NCBI GenBank assembly: GCA_028015205.1
Contig: CM051516.1
Coordinates: forward strand, 32,068,230-32,132,229
Origin: Mytilisepta virgata
Taxonomy: Eukaryota > Mollusca > Bivalvia > Mytilida > Mytilidae
Length of the DNA: 64,000 nt
Direction: 5' to 3'
A program made the position numbers and the translations under genes. This document shows positions 24,501 to 33,654 of this stretch, piece by piece. Below the pieces are notes generated by a model. It was given only the letters and a program-made list of their open reading frames with translations, was not told the DNA's origin and ran no database searches. Numbering within the stretch: position 1 is the stretch's first letter; every line of letters begins with the position of its first letter.

Positions 24501-25051
24501 TGGCTGCCATAGAGAAACTTAGTTTTACATAGAACCTAATGGGAAAGTTCACTGAAAGATCTTCTTGTTTAAAACCAATGAGCCAATTGGTACTTGCCAC
24601 CAGTGTTCCAGGCTGTCAGTCAAGATGGACAGGTGAGCGATACAGGCGCCTGGGAGCCTCTTGTTAATTGTTTTAAATGTTTCAAGATTCAGTAAAAAAA
24701 GACATAAACAATTCACAAATACAGTTTAAAAATGTTTGCTTTTCCGCTGGTATTACTGTATATAATTAAAGTGAAATTTCAAAAACAAGACACTTGGTAC
24801 TCTACTTAATTAAATAATTAAAAGACTACATATTTGAATGAAGTACCCTAAATATCTTTATTATGAATTCAAGACCACTATTAACTTGATTTCTTTTTGT
24901 ACTTATGGGTTTGTAAATTTGACATTTATTTCAGGAGTCTGGGAGTGAGGAGGAAGATGGTGACAACCCAGATGAATTAGAGCGTAAACTTCGAGAGAAG
25001 GCATTGATGTCGATGAAAAATAAGGCAGCTTTATCAACTAATTCACCCTAG
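9421..25051 (+). CDS. SRRM1: SRRM1 orthologue, C-terminal part (5 exons; 5' end outside window)
   Basis: The spliced CDS joins 9421-9526, 13439-13507, 16665-17730, 20189-20305 and 24935-25051. It keeps one frame and gives 490 residues ending at a TAG. The product is an extended RS domain rich in RRRSPPP-type repeats, then an acidic Ser/Glu tract, then a Lys/His tract with repeated KKH, and a C-terminal block reading DNPDELERKLREKALMSMK. From memory, human SRRM1 has the same order: RS repeats, a KKHKKHKK tract, and an end close to DDLEKHLREKALRSMRK. SRRM1 is a nuclear-speckle coactivator that bridges SR proteins and snRNPs and couples splicing to mRNA export. The N-terminal PWI RNA-binding domain should lie on exons left of position 1. 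The human protein is about 900 residues, so roughly the C-terminal half is visible. All introns are GT-AG and full of mobile elements. The SLC35F gene lies downstream in tail-to-tail orientation. Confidence 0.88.
10241..10507 (-). repeat. tRNA-derived SINE (Ser/Leu-like head)
   Basis: On the - strand the right end starts GGGCCTCGGTGGCCGAGTGG, a clear A-box. About 70 bases on comes GGTTGCGAGTTAGAATCTC, a B-box. The body holds 'accgaaggtcggtgggtctc', common in molluscan SINEs. It is a retrotransposed pol III unit, not a tRNA gene, since the tRNA fold is not completed. Confidence 0.75.
10510..11900. other. Unclassified repeat sequence inside family C
   Basis: No gene recognised. Segments at 11200-11270 ('cacctggaagtt') and 11440-11500 ('acatggcgggtcgtttg') recur at 22850-22870 and 23140-23160 inside the TA-flanked transposon of the last SRRM1 intron. 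This stretch is probably another, poorly preserved copy of that family. A C-rich tract lies at 11735-11757. Confidence 0.35.
11915..12090 (+). repeat. 5'-truncated SINE fragment (same family as 41812-42178)
   Basis: The segment ending 'ctggctgccactggacgttaaacg' followed by 'catccatccatccc' is the reverse complement of the tail region at 41812-41960. The tRNA-like head is missing, as expected for a truncated retrotransposition. Confidence 0.65.
13439..13507 (+). CDS. SRRM1: SRRM1 exon (second visible)
   Basis: A long pyrimidine tract ending in ttttttcag precedes the exon. It reads FSPQRRSPPRYYSPPRFRRS in the frame passed on by the previous exon. The chosen donor is CCAAG|GTATT. A second in-frame donor lies 18 bp downstream at 13525 (CGAG|GTCAC) and would add six residues of the same character, so the 3' boundary may be alternative. 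Both donors leave two bases of a codon, as the next exon requires. Confidence 0.75.
13682..14620 (+). mobile_element. Family A element in SRRM1 intron
   Basis: The left hairpin AGCTCACCTGGCC / GGCCATGTGAGCT is perfect apart from one position. Three internal units of about 135 bp contain 'ctaccctgaaattttgaagg' and 'atttaggagttattg'. The right end is CAGGTGAGTGATACAGGCTC with a weakened hairpin and ends GGCTCTTGTT. Confidence 0.72.
14963..15088. mobile_element. Foldback MITE
   Basis: The left arm GGGTTATTGCACGAA then GGGAAATATTGTCC pairs with the right arm GGACAATATTTCCC then TTCGTGCAATAATCC. The loop is about 55 bases. The element sits between two family A copies in the same SRRM1 intron. A partial related sequence ('tgatattgcacgg') lies at about 14875. 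Confidence 0.68.
15308..16415 (+). mobile_element. Family A element with five 165-bp tandem units
   Basis: The left end is AGCTCACCTGGCCCAAAGGG. Units repeat about every 165 bp from 15395 to 16165, each with 'gaaccactgaatggaatgaa', 'catgaatgttccttatgagg' and 'atccaagatggccgcc'. The right end is the hairpin GGCTCTTGAGAGCC followed by TCTAGT, the CTAGT form of the terminus. Confidence 0.75.
16665..17730 (+). CDS. SRRM1: SRRM1 large RS-domain exon
   Basis: This 1066-bp exon carries most of the visible protein. The acceptor is cttgtag and the donor is CAGAG|GTACCC. It encodes many SP, RRRSPP and PPRRR motifs typical of SR-kinase substrates. Near the first third there is a Ser/Glu/Gly block (SGSESESGSGSENESSGEES), and the last quarter carries further SPSP and KRSRSSPSP motifs. 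The open frame continues past the donor for 28 codons to a stop, but that tail has lost the SR composition and is read as retained-intron sequence. ORFs on the opposite strand here are shadows of the repetitive coding sequence. Confidence 0.87.
17731..18460. other. SRRM1 intron, no feature recognised
   Basis: AT-rich non-coding sequence after the large RS exon. An open frame crosses the donor for 28 codons, and a 98-codon - strand ORF (17966-18262) has no recognisable family or codon bias. Confidence 0.5.
18461..19838 (+). mobile_element. Family D element (TGTCTCGGCT ends) with alternating 143-bp units
   Basis: The left end TTTTTTGTCTCGGCTGAAAC then CGCTGAGTCGAGA forms a hairpin. Seven or so units of about 143 bp (18600-19660) each contain 'aagtccatttctcagaaact' and 'gacctcaatttcatgcttgagtgac'. 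Two unit types alternate, giving a higher-order period of about 289 bp. The right end has AGGCGAGACA, the near inverted copy of the left terminus, followed by CCACTCTTGTT. Confidence 0.65.
20189..20305 (+). CDS. SRRM1: SRRM1 lysine/histidine-tract exon (possible cassette)
   Basis: The exon is 39 codons long and phase 0 at both ends, with acceptor ttgtatag and donor AAGAG|GTATG. It encodes ESESDAGH followed by an almost pure Lys/His run with repeated KKHKKHKK and then KGKEGKEE. The same tract precedes the C-terminal block of vertebrate SRRM1 and probably acts as a basic nuclear localisation or interaction segment. Being symmetric, it could be skipped without breaking the frame. Confidence 0.85.
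21222..23424. mobile_element. TA-flanked TIR DNA transposon, non-autonomous
   Basis: The left terminus CCTTAATTACTCTAATTATT is matched by the right-end complement CCGTAATTACTCTAATTATT. TA flanks each side (21220-21221 and 23425-23426). Similarity between the arms continues patchily for about 90 bp, including 'aactctattttttcgac' near both ends. The Tc1/mariner-type target is clear but no transposase frame exists. A family E element is inserted inside. Confidence 0.65.
21500..22820 (+). mobile_element. Family E element (GGCCGGGTTGC ends) with 181-bp tandem core
   Basis: The left end GGCCGGGTTGCACAGAGTGC then AAATCCGGGTT forms a hairpin, followed by a GGGCGGGCGG run. Six units of about 181 bp run from 21583 to about 22610, each containing 'gggtacctattttgtgaaatc' and 'tatattgaagatgtgcac'. 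The right end has GCAACCCGGCC, an exact inverted copy of the left terminus, followed by ATTTGTGTCTTTG. The overlapping ORFs of about 85-120 codons are repeat artefacts. Confidence 0.72.
24935..25051 (+). CDS. SRRM1: SRRM1 terminal coding exon
   Basis: The acceptor is tatttcag and the reading frame ends at TAG, 25049-25051. The exon encodes 38 residues: an acidic ESGSEEEDGDN stretch, then the conserved block PDELERKLREKALMSMK, then a short Ser/Thr/Asn tail. This block is the diagnostic match to the C-terminus of SRRM1. Confidence 0.88.
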   Translation, partial: ESGSEEEDGDNPDELERKLREKALMSMKNKAALSTNSP

Positions 25052-25689
25052 TGTAATATTGCAGACTTTAGAAGCATTTATTTATAATTTCACATTATTT
25101 GTACATATTTCATGGTGAATATTTGGTGAGAGAGCTGTAGAAATATCAGAAAGATTTGAGGTGCACTTTAAGTGTTCAGGATTGTTTTATTTCCATCAAC
25201 ATGCCTTGAAATCCATACTTAAATCTAAAACAGAAAAATCTGAAAAAGTAATCCAGGGACATGAATATTAATTAATGGCATTTTTATTCTACTCATTCTA
25301 TCATATTTCAGGAAAATCCACTTGTTACATACATACTATGTGTATATTTGTATTGACAGAAATAACAGCATGTTGAATGTATACATAATTGCCAAGGTGT
25401 TGTCAAGATTGCTGATATCATTGTCTATCTTGACTGATTAAATGTAAGCATTCTTTCATAATATTTTGATTTGGATAATGTTGTGCACTTTATATTACAT
25501 TTTCTGCTATTCTTGACGTGTTTAATCGGTGGGATAAAAATACGTAATATTTTTAACCACTTCCAGGTGATTAAATTTCTATGTGGGAATTACTGCCGCT
25601 TTTTCTACAGTTATTGGAACGATAAACTAGAGAAGTCCCGAAATGACGTCTATGTAAACAAACTACATAGCAACGACATTTTCTTGAGG

Positions 25690-25890
25690 TTTTTGTCGAA
25701 AATCATATGAGAAACAGATTCTCCTTCAATTTACTCGTGAGTTATGGAATTTCTCCACCCTCAATAGTTAAATCTTAGATTTTAACACACTCGCAAAAGC
25801 AAGCGTGTTGAAAATCGAAAATTTATCTCAGGTGGAGAAATTCGATAACTCACTCGTACCTGAAGGAGAATCTATATATATATCTCATAT
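25690..25890. mobile_element. Palindromic MITE in SRRM1 3' UTR
   Basis: The left arm AGATTCTCCTTCA...GTGAGTTAT...AATTTCTCCACC pairs with the right arm GGTGGAGAAATT...ATAACTCAC...TGAAGGAGAATCT. The outer ATATGAGA / TCTCATAT continue the inverted symmetry. A half-copy of one arm lies at about 44392-44425 in the last SLC35F intron. Confidence 0.72.
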
Positions 25891-26613
25891 AAAAGACCTT
25901 ATCCTTGTTTTTTTCCCTTATGATAAGATTTGATAAAACAGAGAGAGATATCTGTTAGACAAATATTTTCTAGAATCATTGCTTATGTTTATTAAAGAAA
26001 TTGTTAATTGTGACTATCAGATAATCATAGGGTTTGTTATTGTATATTTACCAAGTTTTCTCATCTAATAAATTCTGGTAGTACCTAACATTTCCTATAT
26101 ATTATTCCCTCTAAATGTATACACAATACAGATTTCCAAGACGTGCTTCATTTCTCTTCTTACAAATTTGACATTTATGGACAAGTAAAAACTAGGCAGT
26201 TTTTTACAACTTTGTAGGGTTTCATTTAAAATGAATGAATCTTGTATAAAAATTTTACTACTGAAAAGATGGTTTTGAGGATTTTTCTGATTTTTTCCCT
26301 CCAAATTCTGGGAATGAATTGTCAAAGAAAAGGCTAATTGCATAACTTATACACTAAATTTAAAGTTGAATGATATAGAACTTTAGTAAATCACTATTCA
26401 TAATGTTTATGTAAAATATTTAGGTCATCTTTTGAGAGTTTTAAGAATTTAGTGCATGTCTGCTGTGTGGATGTGGAATTTGCTATAAATAAAAAACATA
26501 TTCTACTTGATAAAATTACTATGATTTTTTCAGAAAAATATCGTGTCTTATATTTAGGACAAAAATTGTGAACAAACAACCACTGCATCAAAAAAAAGCT
26601 TATCCTTTCTGAT

Positions 26614-27235
26614 TTTTTTTTAGCTCATCTGGTTAAAGCCAGGCTGAGCTCTTTCCATCACTTTTCGTCTGTCGTCAATCCGTTAACTTTTCACATTTCA
26701 ATCTCTCCTAAAACCCACTGAACCAAATGGAACCAAACTTGGCAACTATGTTCCTTGGAAGGTCCTTTACGGAATTTGTAATTTTGATTCCCATCGAATA
26801 TTAAACATGGCTGCCAGGCCCAATAATGTGTTCTGATTGGCTGAAACCACAAGACCAAATTAACTTCTTCATTTTAGGAATGTTCCTTAGATGGTCCTCT
26901 TAACAAATATGTAATTTTGATGCCAATTGGAAATCCAAGATGGCCGCCACCGTGGGACATAGGTATCATAGGACCTTATGGGAAATACAAACAACTTTGA
27001 AACTATTTGACAGATTGAATTAATAATATGCGTGAATGATTACAAGTATGATAGTCCTGTTCCAAATTTATAATTTTGATGCCGATCGGAAATTTAAGAT
27101 GGCTACCACTGCAGTACATAGTTAACACAGGACCCAGTGTTTAAAAAAACTTGTTTTAACAGCCATGTGGACACAACACACCTTACATTTTCCCATGGGC
27201 TAATAGAAGTGATACAGGCTCAAGTGGGCCTCTAG
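26614..27235 (+). mobile_element. Family A element in SRRM1 3' UTR
   Basis: The left end TAGCTCATCTGGTTAAAGCC then AGGCTGAGCT retains the hairpin. Three internal units contain 'gaaccaaatggaaccaaac' or relatives, and 'atggccgcc'. The right end GATACAGGCTCAAGTGGGCC is followed by TCTAGT. Confidence 0.7.
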
Positions 27236-27885
27236 TTTTCCTTCCCATTGCCCTTGAGTCGTGTTCTTAGATCTCCGTTATATAGATGTGAAAGTATCCT
27301 ATGGAAGCAGAAAATTGATAGCAGTTAGTAGGGGTAATTTTTATGCTGTAAAAACAGAGATTAATATGTTTTATTATTGCTAAAAAATATGGCAGGATGA
27401 AGATTGCAAAGTGATTTTTGATAGTTACTTAATCTGGCAATATTTTCTGTGAACAAAGATTTCTGGATTAACATTATGTATTACATGGAATTACATTTCA
27501 TCACCATTTGATTAACATGTATGTATTATTTTATTGTGGAACGTATTTTAAAGTTTTTTAGTGTTGAATATACTGTTAATTTTTTAAAACCTGATGTGCT
27601 ATTTCATTATATTATAGTGGACTGATTATATTGTTAATCATGGTGGTATATATTTGAAGACTTGAATTGTTGAAATGATCGAAACATGTACAGTGTGACT
27701 GAACATGTGTACAGAATGCAATAAATCATAAAATTTTATGTCTTGTTATTTTGATCTTCATTGAGTAGTAGTAGCCTCTTTGTCTTTGTATATTCAAAAC
27801 ACTGAGATGTGGTTTGTGTTATTTGAAATTTGAACAGTTCCTTAATGTTTTATGTCTGAAATACTGAAGGTCACATTTGGGATTA

Positions 27886-28535
27886 GGCCATTTATTTTTA
27901 ATTAATTGGTTTACGGATTTTTTTATTTTTTTTAAATAGGGTCGGTCGGTCAGAAAAAAATTAAAGAAGCGGGAAAATCATGTACAATGAAGACTGATTT
28001 TGAATAATCTTGGTTATATTGCGAAATATACAAAGGTTGCAAATGATCAGTTTAAGACTTTTTGACTGTTCATTTTGCTGTCTTAGGCTTTTTTCTACCA
28101 TTTGTTTGGGCTAAACACTTTGCAACAATTGCTGTTTTCACTCTGTATTTAGAAAATGAGTGGATGCGATATCTTACGGAATCAAGATGTTCATACAAAA
28201 CAAACTTAAAAGCCACATGGATTCTATGAGGAAATTTGTTTCATGAAACTTGTATCGGAAATTGACATTAATGAACGGCTATAAATAGATTTTATCTTTG
28301 GATCATGTTTACAAGTATTTTATTGATGGATAATTTATTTTTAGACGAATTGGAATATAATCTTTTATGAAATTTTGATGCAAAAAGGATTTTAATTTAT
28401 TTTTATTTTTGGGATGGCTGATTTCAGAGGGTCGGATGTAATAAAAAACCGAAATTTTCAATTTTATTTTTTTTCTTCAAATTGGCAAAATTGGGTCGGC
28501 GGATCAGTAAACCAACTAATTAAAAATAAATGACC
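27886..28535. mobile_element. Harbinger-like MITE with TTA duplication
   Basis: The left terminus GGCCATTTATTTTTAATTAA is matched by the right-end complement GGTCATTTATTTTTAATTAG, and similarity continues through 'ttggtttac'. TTA lies on each side (27883-27885, 28536-28538). The 3-bp TWA-type target and GG start are typical of PIF/Harbinger. No coding sequence inside. It lies just past the last SRRM1 poly(A) signal. Confidence 0.7.
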
Positions 28536-28538
28536 TTA

Positions 28539-29850
28539 CTGATATTTGGTAAATTAAAAAATATTTAGGTACATCATCAAGGTCAGCATGGTTCAAAAAT
28601 CTAGAAATAAGTCATTCTTGTCTGACATCAAATTTGTTTACAGCTGCTAGTGGTGCATTTATTGTTGGCTATAAAGATTGGGGCAGTTGGTATTGGATTT
28701 GATTTCTGTACAATGTACAATATTTCTAAGACTGGACATGGAGAATTACAAAGCCATATACAATTCTTCGTAAATAAACAATTGAGGATTAATTCCACTA
28801 CATGGTACATGTATGTCGTTTTAAATGGTCACAAAATTGACAATGTTTTGTTGATTTTTTGGCTTTTCAAAGTTTTGATTCTGCCATAACACAATTGTGC
28901 AATGCTATGTATTGAAATTTTGGATAGATTTTTGAAAATTTTTTAACTCTCTCAGGCAAAGTTGTCTTATTAAGACTGTTTGGTTTTGGTCTTTGACATC
29001 CTTGGCAAAGGTCAATCCATGTTCTATTTATGCAAATTGTATACAGTTTTTATATGACCGCAAATATTTGCAGACATATTATGGTATGAGCCTGTCAACA
29101 TTGGCATCTGTAGACAGTTAGGTTTCCACTCATCTACTTTTGTTCTATTGAAATAAGCTGATATTTTACTGTAAGAAATACAGTTTGGGATTGATTTTGG
29201 GAAATATGGCCCCTCCTGTTTCTAAACGACCACACATATTTTTTGTGGTACGAGCCATGCATGTCGTCTTCTGCATTGGCGTTACTTTTGTTCAGTTGAA
29301 CGTATCCTTATGAAATTTTACCACAATGATAACCATAAGAATACAGGTTGGGATTTATTTTGGGAAATCTGGCCTCTTGTTTTTTTAGCTCACCTGGCCT
29401 GAAAGGCCATGTAAGCTATTGCCATCACTTGGCAAGCGTCATCGTCGTCAAATCGGGCAATAGGATGTATTTTGGAATTCATATACCATAGAAATACATA
29501 AAACTTATTCACAATAAGTCTTAAAAGCAGTTTGCATTTGTTATGTAAAAGAAAGGATACAGGATATGCGTTTATGAGACAACATCAGAATAAAACAGAA
29601 CAGAGCAAAAATTCCGTTATCTAGGAGTCGCCGACGTGTGGCCTTCAATCATGAGTAACAGGCAATTCCACATAACAAGTACTAAGACGGAAAACAGAAA
29701 ATTCAAGTGTCAAAATGACCGAAAAATATATACTCAAAAACCAAATAGGACAAATCTGTGTAGGACCTATTCATGGATAAATGTGAAAAATGAGAGTTTG
29801 AAACAGAAATTTTTATTGTATTGTACGAGGAATTAAGATTTGTCCATAAA
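28539..29850. other. Intergenic sequence with a truncated family A start
   Basis: No gene recognised. At 29382-29450 a family A left end (AGCTCACCTGGCC then GAAAGGCCATGTAAGC) is present but no right end follows, so only a 5' stub remains. The rest is AT-rich and featureless by eye. Confidence 0.45.
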
Positions 29851-32800
29851 AATTGTCCAATTTTACGATGGCCAGAGGCATCATAAACGCCTTAAAATGT
29901 TTTCCAGGTTTCTGTGAGCATGAAGCATTGCTAATCTACACAAACGTTCGCTCGTCATTGTTGACCTTACCCAGGTCTTAAGTCTGCGCAAAGCCGAAAA
30001 TGATCGCAACATACAGACGTGACTGGAAGAACAAGAAACAATTTAAAAATAGTATGAATATTCGGATAAAGGTCTTTGTCCGCAATCTGTAGAGCAGCTT
30101 GCAGTCCATGTATATTTTTATGCACAGGGTGATAAAAAACTAAGTGTCCACCTTTCATTTTCCACCAAAAATTGCCCTTACTAGACATATTTGCTGCAAA
30201 AGCGACAGATAATGATTCTATAGCATCCAGGGTTACATTTGTCAGGTTTTTGGGGATAAGTTAGTATCCAACCATTCGGTTTTTCAATTCATTCGCCTGG
30301 AAATCTCTCCATTTCTTATATTACGTGATCTATAGATGGAAAAAACAGGTTTATCCGCCAATGTTTAACCGGAGTCGTTTCAGGGTCGCTTAAGTTTTAA
30401 GATCGGCAATGTTTTCCCGCTCTACTGAATATGGTATCAAATTATTCATTGAGTTTTATATAAAGTAACCTTATCAAAGTTTTAGCTTCGTCAAAAGCGG
30501 AAACCATGTTGCAATCTGTTTTTTTTTGCAAGAATAGCGTTAAAGACTTCAGCAGACTTGAAACAAACTATTGCCAGGATAAACTCGTGATCCTCTAAAA
30601 GTCGCCTGTACCCAGCTGCATTAGTTCTTGCAGCTGAAGAGCTGACGGTTTCAATCTTACACATTGCTGAGTAAATTTATTGATATTGGGCCATCAACGA
30701 TGAAACTGCATCAAGTCGTGCAGTCCATCTGGTTTCACAGTCTCGGAAGAGTTAGGTCACCGCCTTTTTTCCGAAGTGCAATATCCACACCATCCTCACA
30801 ATCAACGCCATCTAGTAGTTCCTTGAGCAAGTCCTTGCAGCCCGTAAACGACTTCAGAATTTCTTTTCGTTTTTGCGATGCACATAAAAACCAAGTCATC
30901 TGACCGATAGAAGCCATCAAATTTTGAACCTGCCGAATATTTTTGCAACTTTCTGTTACAACTAGATTAAGATTGTGCGACAATGAAAATAGGGGGCGAT
31001 CTGACAATGTTCTCGAATACGTTGTTGCACACCAGAAACTGCTCCGCTCATAACATTTGCTCCGTCGTATCCTTGGACTCTAAGATTGTCAATATTTAAC
31101 CCCCAACTCTGGAAACTTTCCAAAATTGCTCCAGCAATGTGTTCAACATCAACTTGTCCTGGTTCAACAAATATAAGAAAATCTTCGCGGATTTCGAGAC
31201 TTTCACTATGAACATAACGGACGCAAATAGATAATCGTTCTTTAACAGATACATCTGCTGCACAAACAGCAAATAACATGCTCCTTTTATAGTTGTCTAT
31301 TAGCTGCTCCCGGATCTCAACTTCACAAAAGTGAATTAGTTCATTTTGCACCTTTGGAGATAGATATTTCAAAGATCGACTTGCTATCTCGAGATGTTCC
31401 TTTAAAACAATGTCGAAGCTTGATTTCCAATCAATGAAAAATTGAAAATTCCCATCCTATTTTTTAGCTCACCTATCCTAAAAGGACGTGAGCTTTTGCT
31501 ATCACTTGGCGTCCGTCGTCCGTCCGTCCATCGTAAACTTTTGCAAAGATATTGTCCTCTGAAACCACTGAACCAATTACAGCCATACTTAGACTGAATG
31601 ATCCTTAGGGTATCTAGAATAAATTTTATGTTTTATTTTATCGTCCGTCGAGAAACATGGCCGCCATGGCTAAAAATAGAACATAGGGAGTAAACTGCAG
31701 TTTTTGGCTTATATTTCAAAAACTAAAGCATTTCGAGTAAAACTGACAGGGGTATAAATTTTCACCAGATCAAGATCTACATGCCATGAAATTTTCAGAC
31801 GAATCGGTCAACCCTTTGTTGGGCTATTGCCCCCAAATTGTTAATTTTTAGGAAAATTTGCAGTTTTAGGTTACTATCTTGGATATTATTATAGATAAAG
31901 ACCAACTGTAAACAGCAAAAATGTTCAGCAAAGTAAGATCTACAAATAAGTCAACATGACCAAAATTGTCAATTGACCCCTTATAGGAGTTTTTGCCGTT
32001 TAAAGATATTTTTTAACATTTTTTTGTCATCTTTGTAAACTTTCAAAAATCTTCTCCTCTGAAACCACTGAATAAATTTCAGCCAAACTTAAGCTGAAAG
32101 ATCTTTATGGTATCTAGTATAAAGAAGGTTTTTTTTGTCTGTCGAGAAACATGGCTAAAAATAGAGCATAGATGAAAAATGCACTTTTTTGTTCATATCT
32201 CAAAAACTAAAGCAGTAAGAGCAAAACTGACAAGAAGTAAAAATGTGTATGAGGTCAAGATCTACCTGCCATGAAATGTTCTGACGAATCGGTCAACCAA
32301 TTTTCGGGTTATTGCCCCTGAATTGTTAATTTTAAGGAAATTTTGCGGTTTTAGGTTATTAACTTGAATATTATTATAGATAAGGACAAACTGTAAACAT
32401 CAAAAATGTTCAGCAAAGTAAGATCTACAAAAAAGTCAACATGACCAAAATCGTCAATTGACCTCTTATGTGAGTTTTTGTCCTAGAAAGATTATTTACA
32501 TATAAACAGTAATTATCAGTAAAACTAATGATCTGACATATTGTCACAGAGCATAACTTGAAATAAATTAAATGGTAGCTGAACAACTAAAATGGAGGGT
32601 CAAGGGTCAAGGTCATTGAAAAGGTCCATAGCAACCATATATATTTATAGATTCATGACCCTATTATTTAGCTTTACAAGTTAAAATGGAGGGTCAAGGT
32701 CATTGAAAAAATCCATAGCAACCGATGAAAAGTTACTAGCAACCAGATTTATTTGGTTCAGGACCGTACAGTTTACCTGTTCAAGTCAAAATGGAAGGTC

Positions 32801-33650
32801 AAGAGTCAATGCTATTGACAAAGTCCATAGCAACCAATGAAAAAGTCCCTAGCAACCATATATATTTGGGTTCAGGATTCTATATTTTAGCTGTTCAGGT
32901 ATTTTTGTATTTAGACAAAAAAATGCAACAGTATACATTAAATAGTAAAAATAATCATTGATGCGAGATTTACACGAAAAGTAACAGGTGAGCGATTCAG
33001 GCTCTTGGGAGCCTCTTGTTCAAATCTTGTCCCAGTTTCCCCGTAGTGCAATATTTCTATGGCCCAACGCAACAGTGACGTCTATAATTGAGGTCAATAT
33101 AGCTCTGTTCCTAGCGACTTTCTCTTCGTAACTTTTGCTAATCGAGGAATAAATGTCCGATTTCGCACCCTCACAAAAACAGCATCGAAATGATCCTTAG
33201 TGTCCTCATGCAATTTCAAAGAGGGGCGTTTGACACCTATTGCATTCTTCCAATCTGTAAATCCCTTATTGCCAAATAAAGTTATATTTTCGGAAAATAT
33301 AACACAGTATTTACCATATGCAGCATCCTCTGTTTGTAAATACATAAGCCAAGGAAACTGACTTTCCCACGAGGGTAAATAGCGACAATATTTTGTCTGA
33401 GGGTATGATTTTGCTGGTTTGGATTCGATTTTTGAAGTTAGAAATGCGAGTTTCTCTGAATGGGAAAGCCTGGTATTCTTATAACATGACGGTTCAAAGG
33501 AAACGTTCGATTTATCCGTTGGATTCGACTGAGCTACTGAAATTGTCTAGATTTGACTTTTTTCAGTTGTCACAGGCATAAAACTCGTCGAAGGTCCTGG
33601 GCTTTGGTCAACAGAGTCGGATTGTTCTTGGTGTACATCTGAAGACTCTT
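29850..33650 (-). pseudogene. hAT-type transposase relic (ZMYM1-like/DUF4371 family), split by a family A element
   Basis: Read on the - strand from about 33640, it starts with a Ser/Thr/Pro-rich region. At 33430-33094 comes a TTF-type zinc-finger segment: YCRYLPSWESQFPWLMYL, then DAAYGKYCV and GFTDWKNAIG. After the insertion the DUF4371-type catalytic region (31440-30962) shows ERLSICVRYVHS, EDFLIFVEP and NLRVQGYDGANVMSG. Further on, LFSLSHNLNLVV appears in another frame. Near 30150-29870 the C-terminal dimerisation region reads IADKDLYPNIHTIFKL, LVLPVTSVCC, then ERLCRLAMLHAHRNLENIL. Stops and frame changes show it is dead, for example an in-frame stop in the N-terminal part. hAT transposases cut and paste DNA. 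Confidence 0.8.
31449..33018 (+). mobile_element. Family A element inserted inside the hAT transposase relic
   Basis: The sequence TCCTATTTTTTAGCTCACCT marks the left end and GAGCCTCTTGT the right end, with CAGGTGAGCGATTCAGGCTC before it. Excising exactly this segment rejoins 'attccca' to 'tcaaatcttg', an A|T site with no duplication, and restores an open transposase frame across the junction (RFDGNF on the - strand). Internal units contain 'gaaaccactgaa' and 'aacatggccgccatggc', and further in are four short units with 'ccatagcaacc'. Confidence 0.78.
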
Positions 33651-33654
33651 AGGT

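Larger units (their letters stand above)
20529..24665 (+). mobile_element. Family A element, host of a nested insertion stack
   Basis: The left end is a diverged AGCTTACCTTGCC with a closing GGCTATGTGAGCT. The right end is CAGGTGAGCGATACAGGCGC then CTGGGAGCCTCTTGTT. Internal units with 'gtttctgattggctgatata' and 'aacatggctgccatgggcaa' occur both before 20832 and after 23652, so the insertion between them is secondary. The whole stack lies in the last SRRM1 intron, before the terminal exon. Confidence 0.72.
25052..27745 (+). other. Probable SRRM1 3' UTR and end of gene
   Basis: No coding sequence follows the stop. AATAAA signals on the + strand lie at 26067-26072, 26488-26493 and 27720-27725, and the last is followed by a T/G-rich stretch as expected for cleavage. 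If the distal site is used, the UTR is about 2.7 kb and contains a palindromic MITE (about 25690-25890) and a family A rolling-circle-like element (26621-27235). Use of the proximal site would leave out the family A element. The UTR limits are inferred; no transcript evidence is available. Confidence 0.45.

Noticed and set aside
30664..30903. 79-codon + strand ORF
   Set aside because: Antisense shadow of the hAT transposase relic, which has the recognisable motifs.
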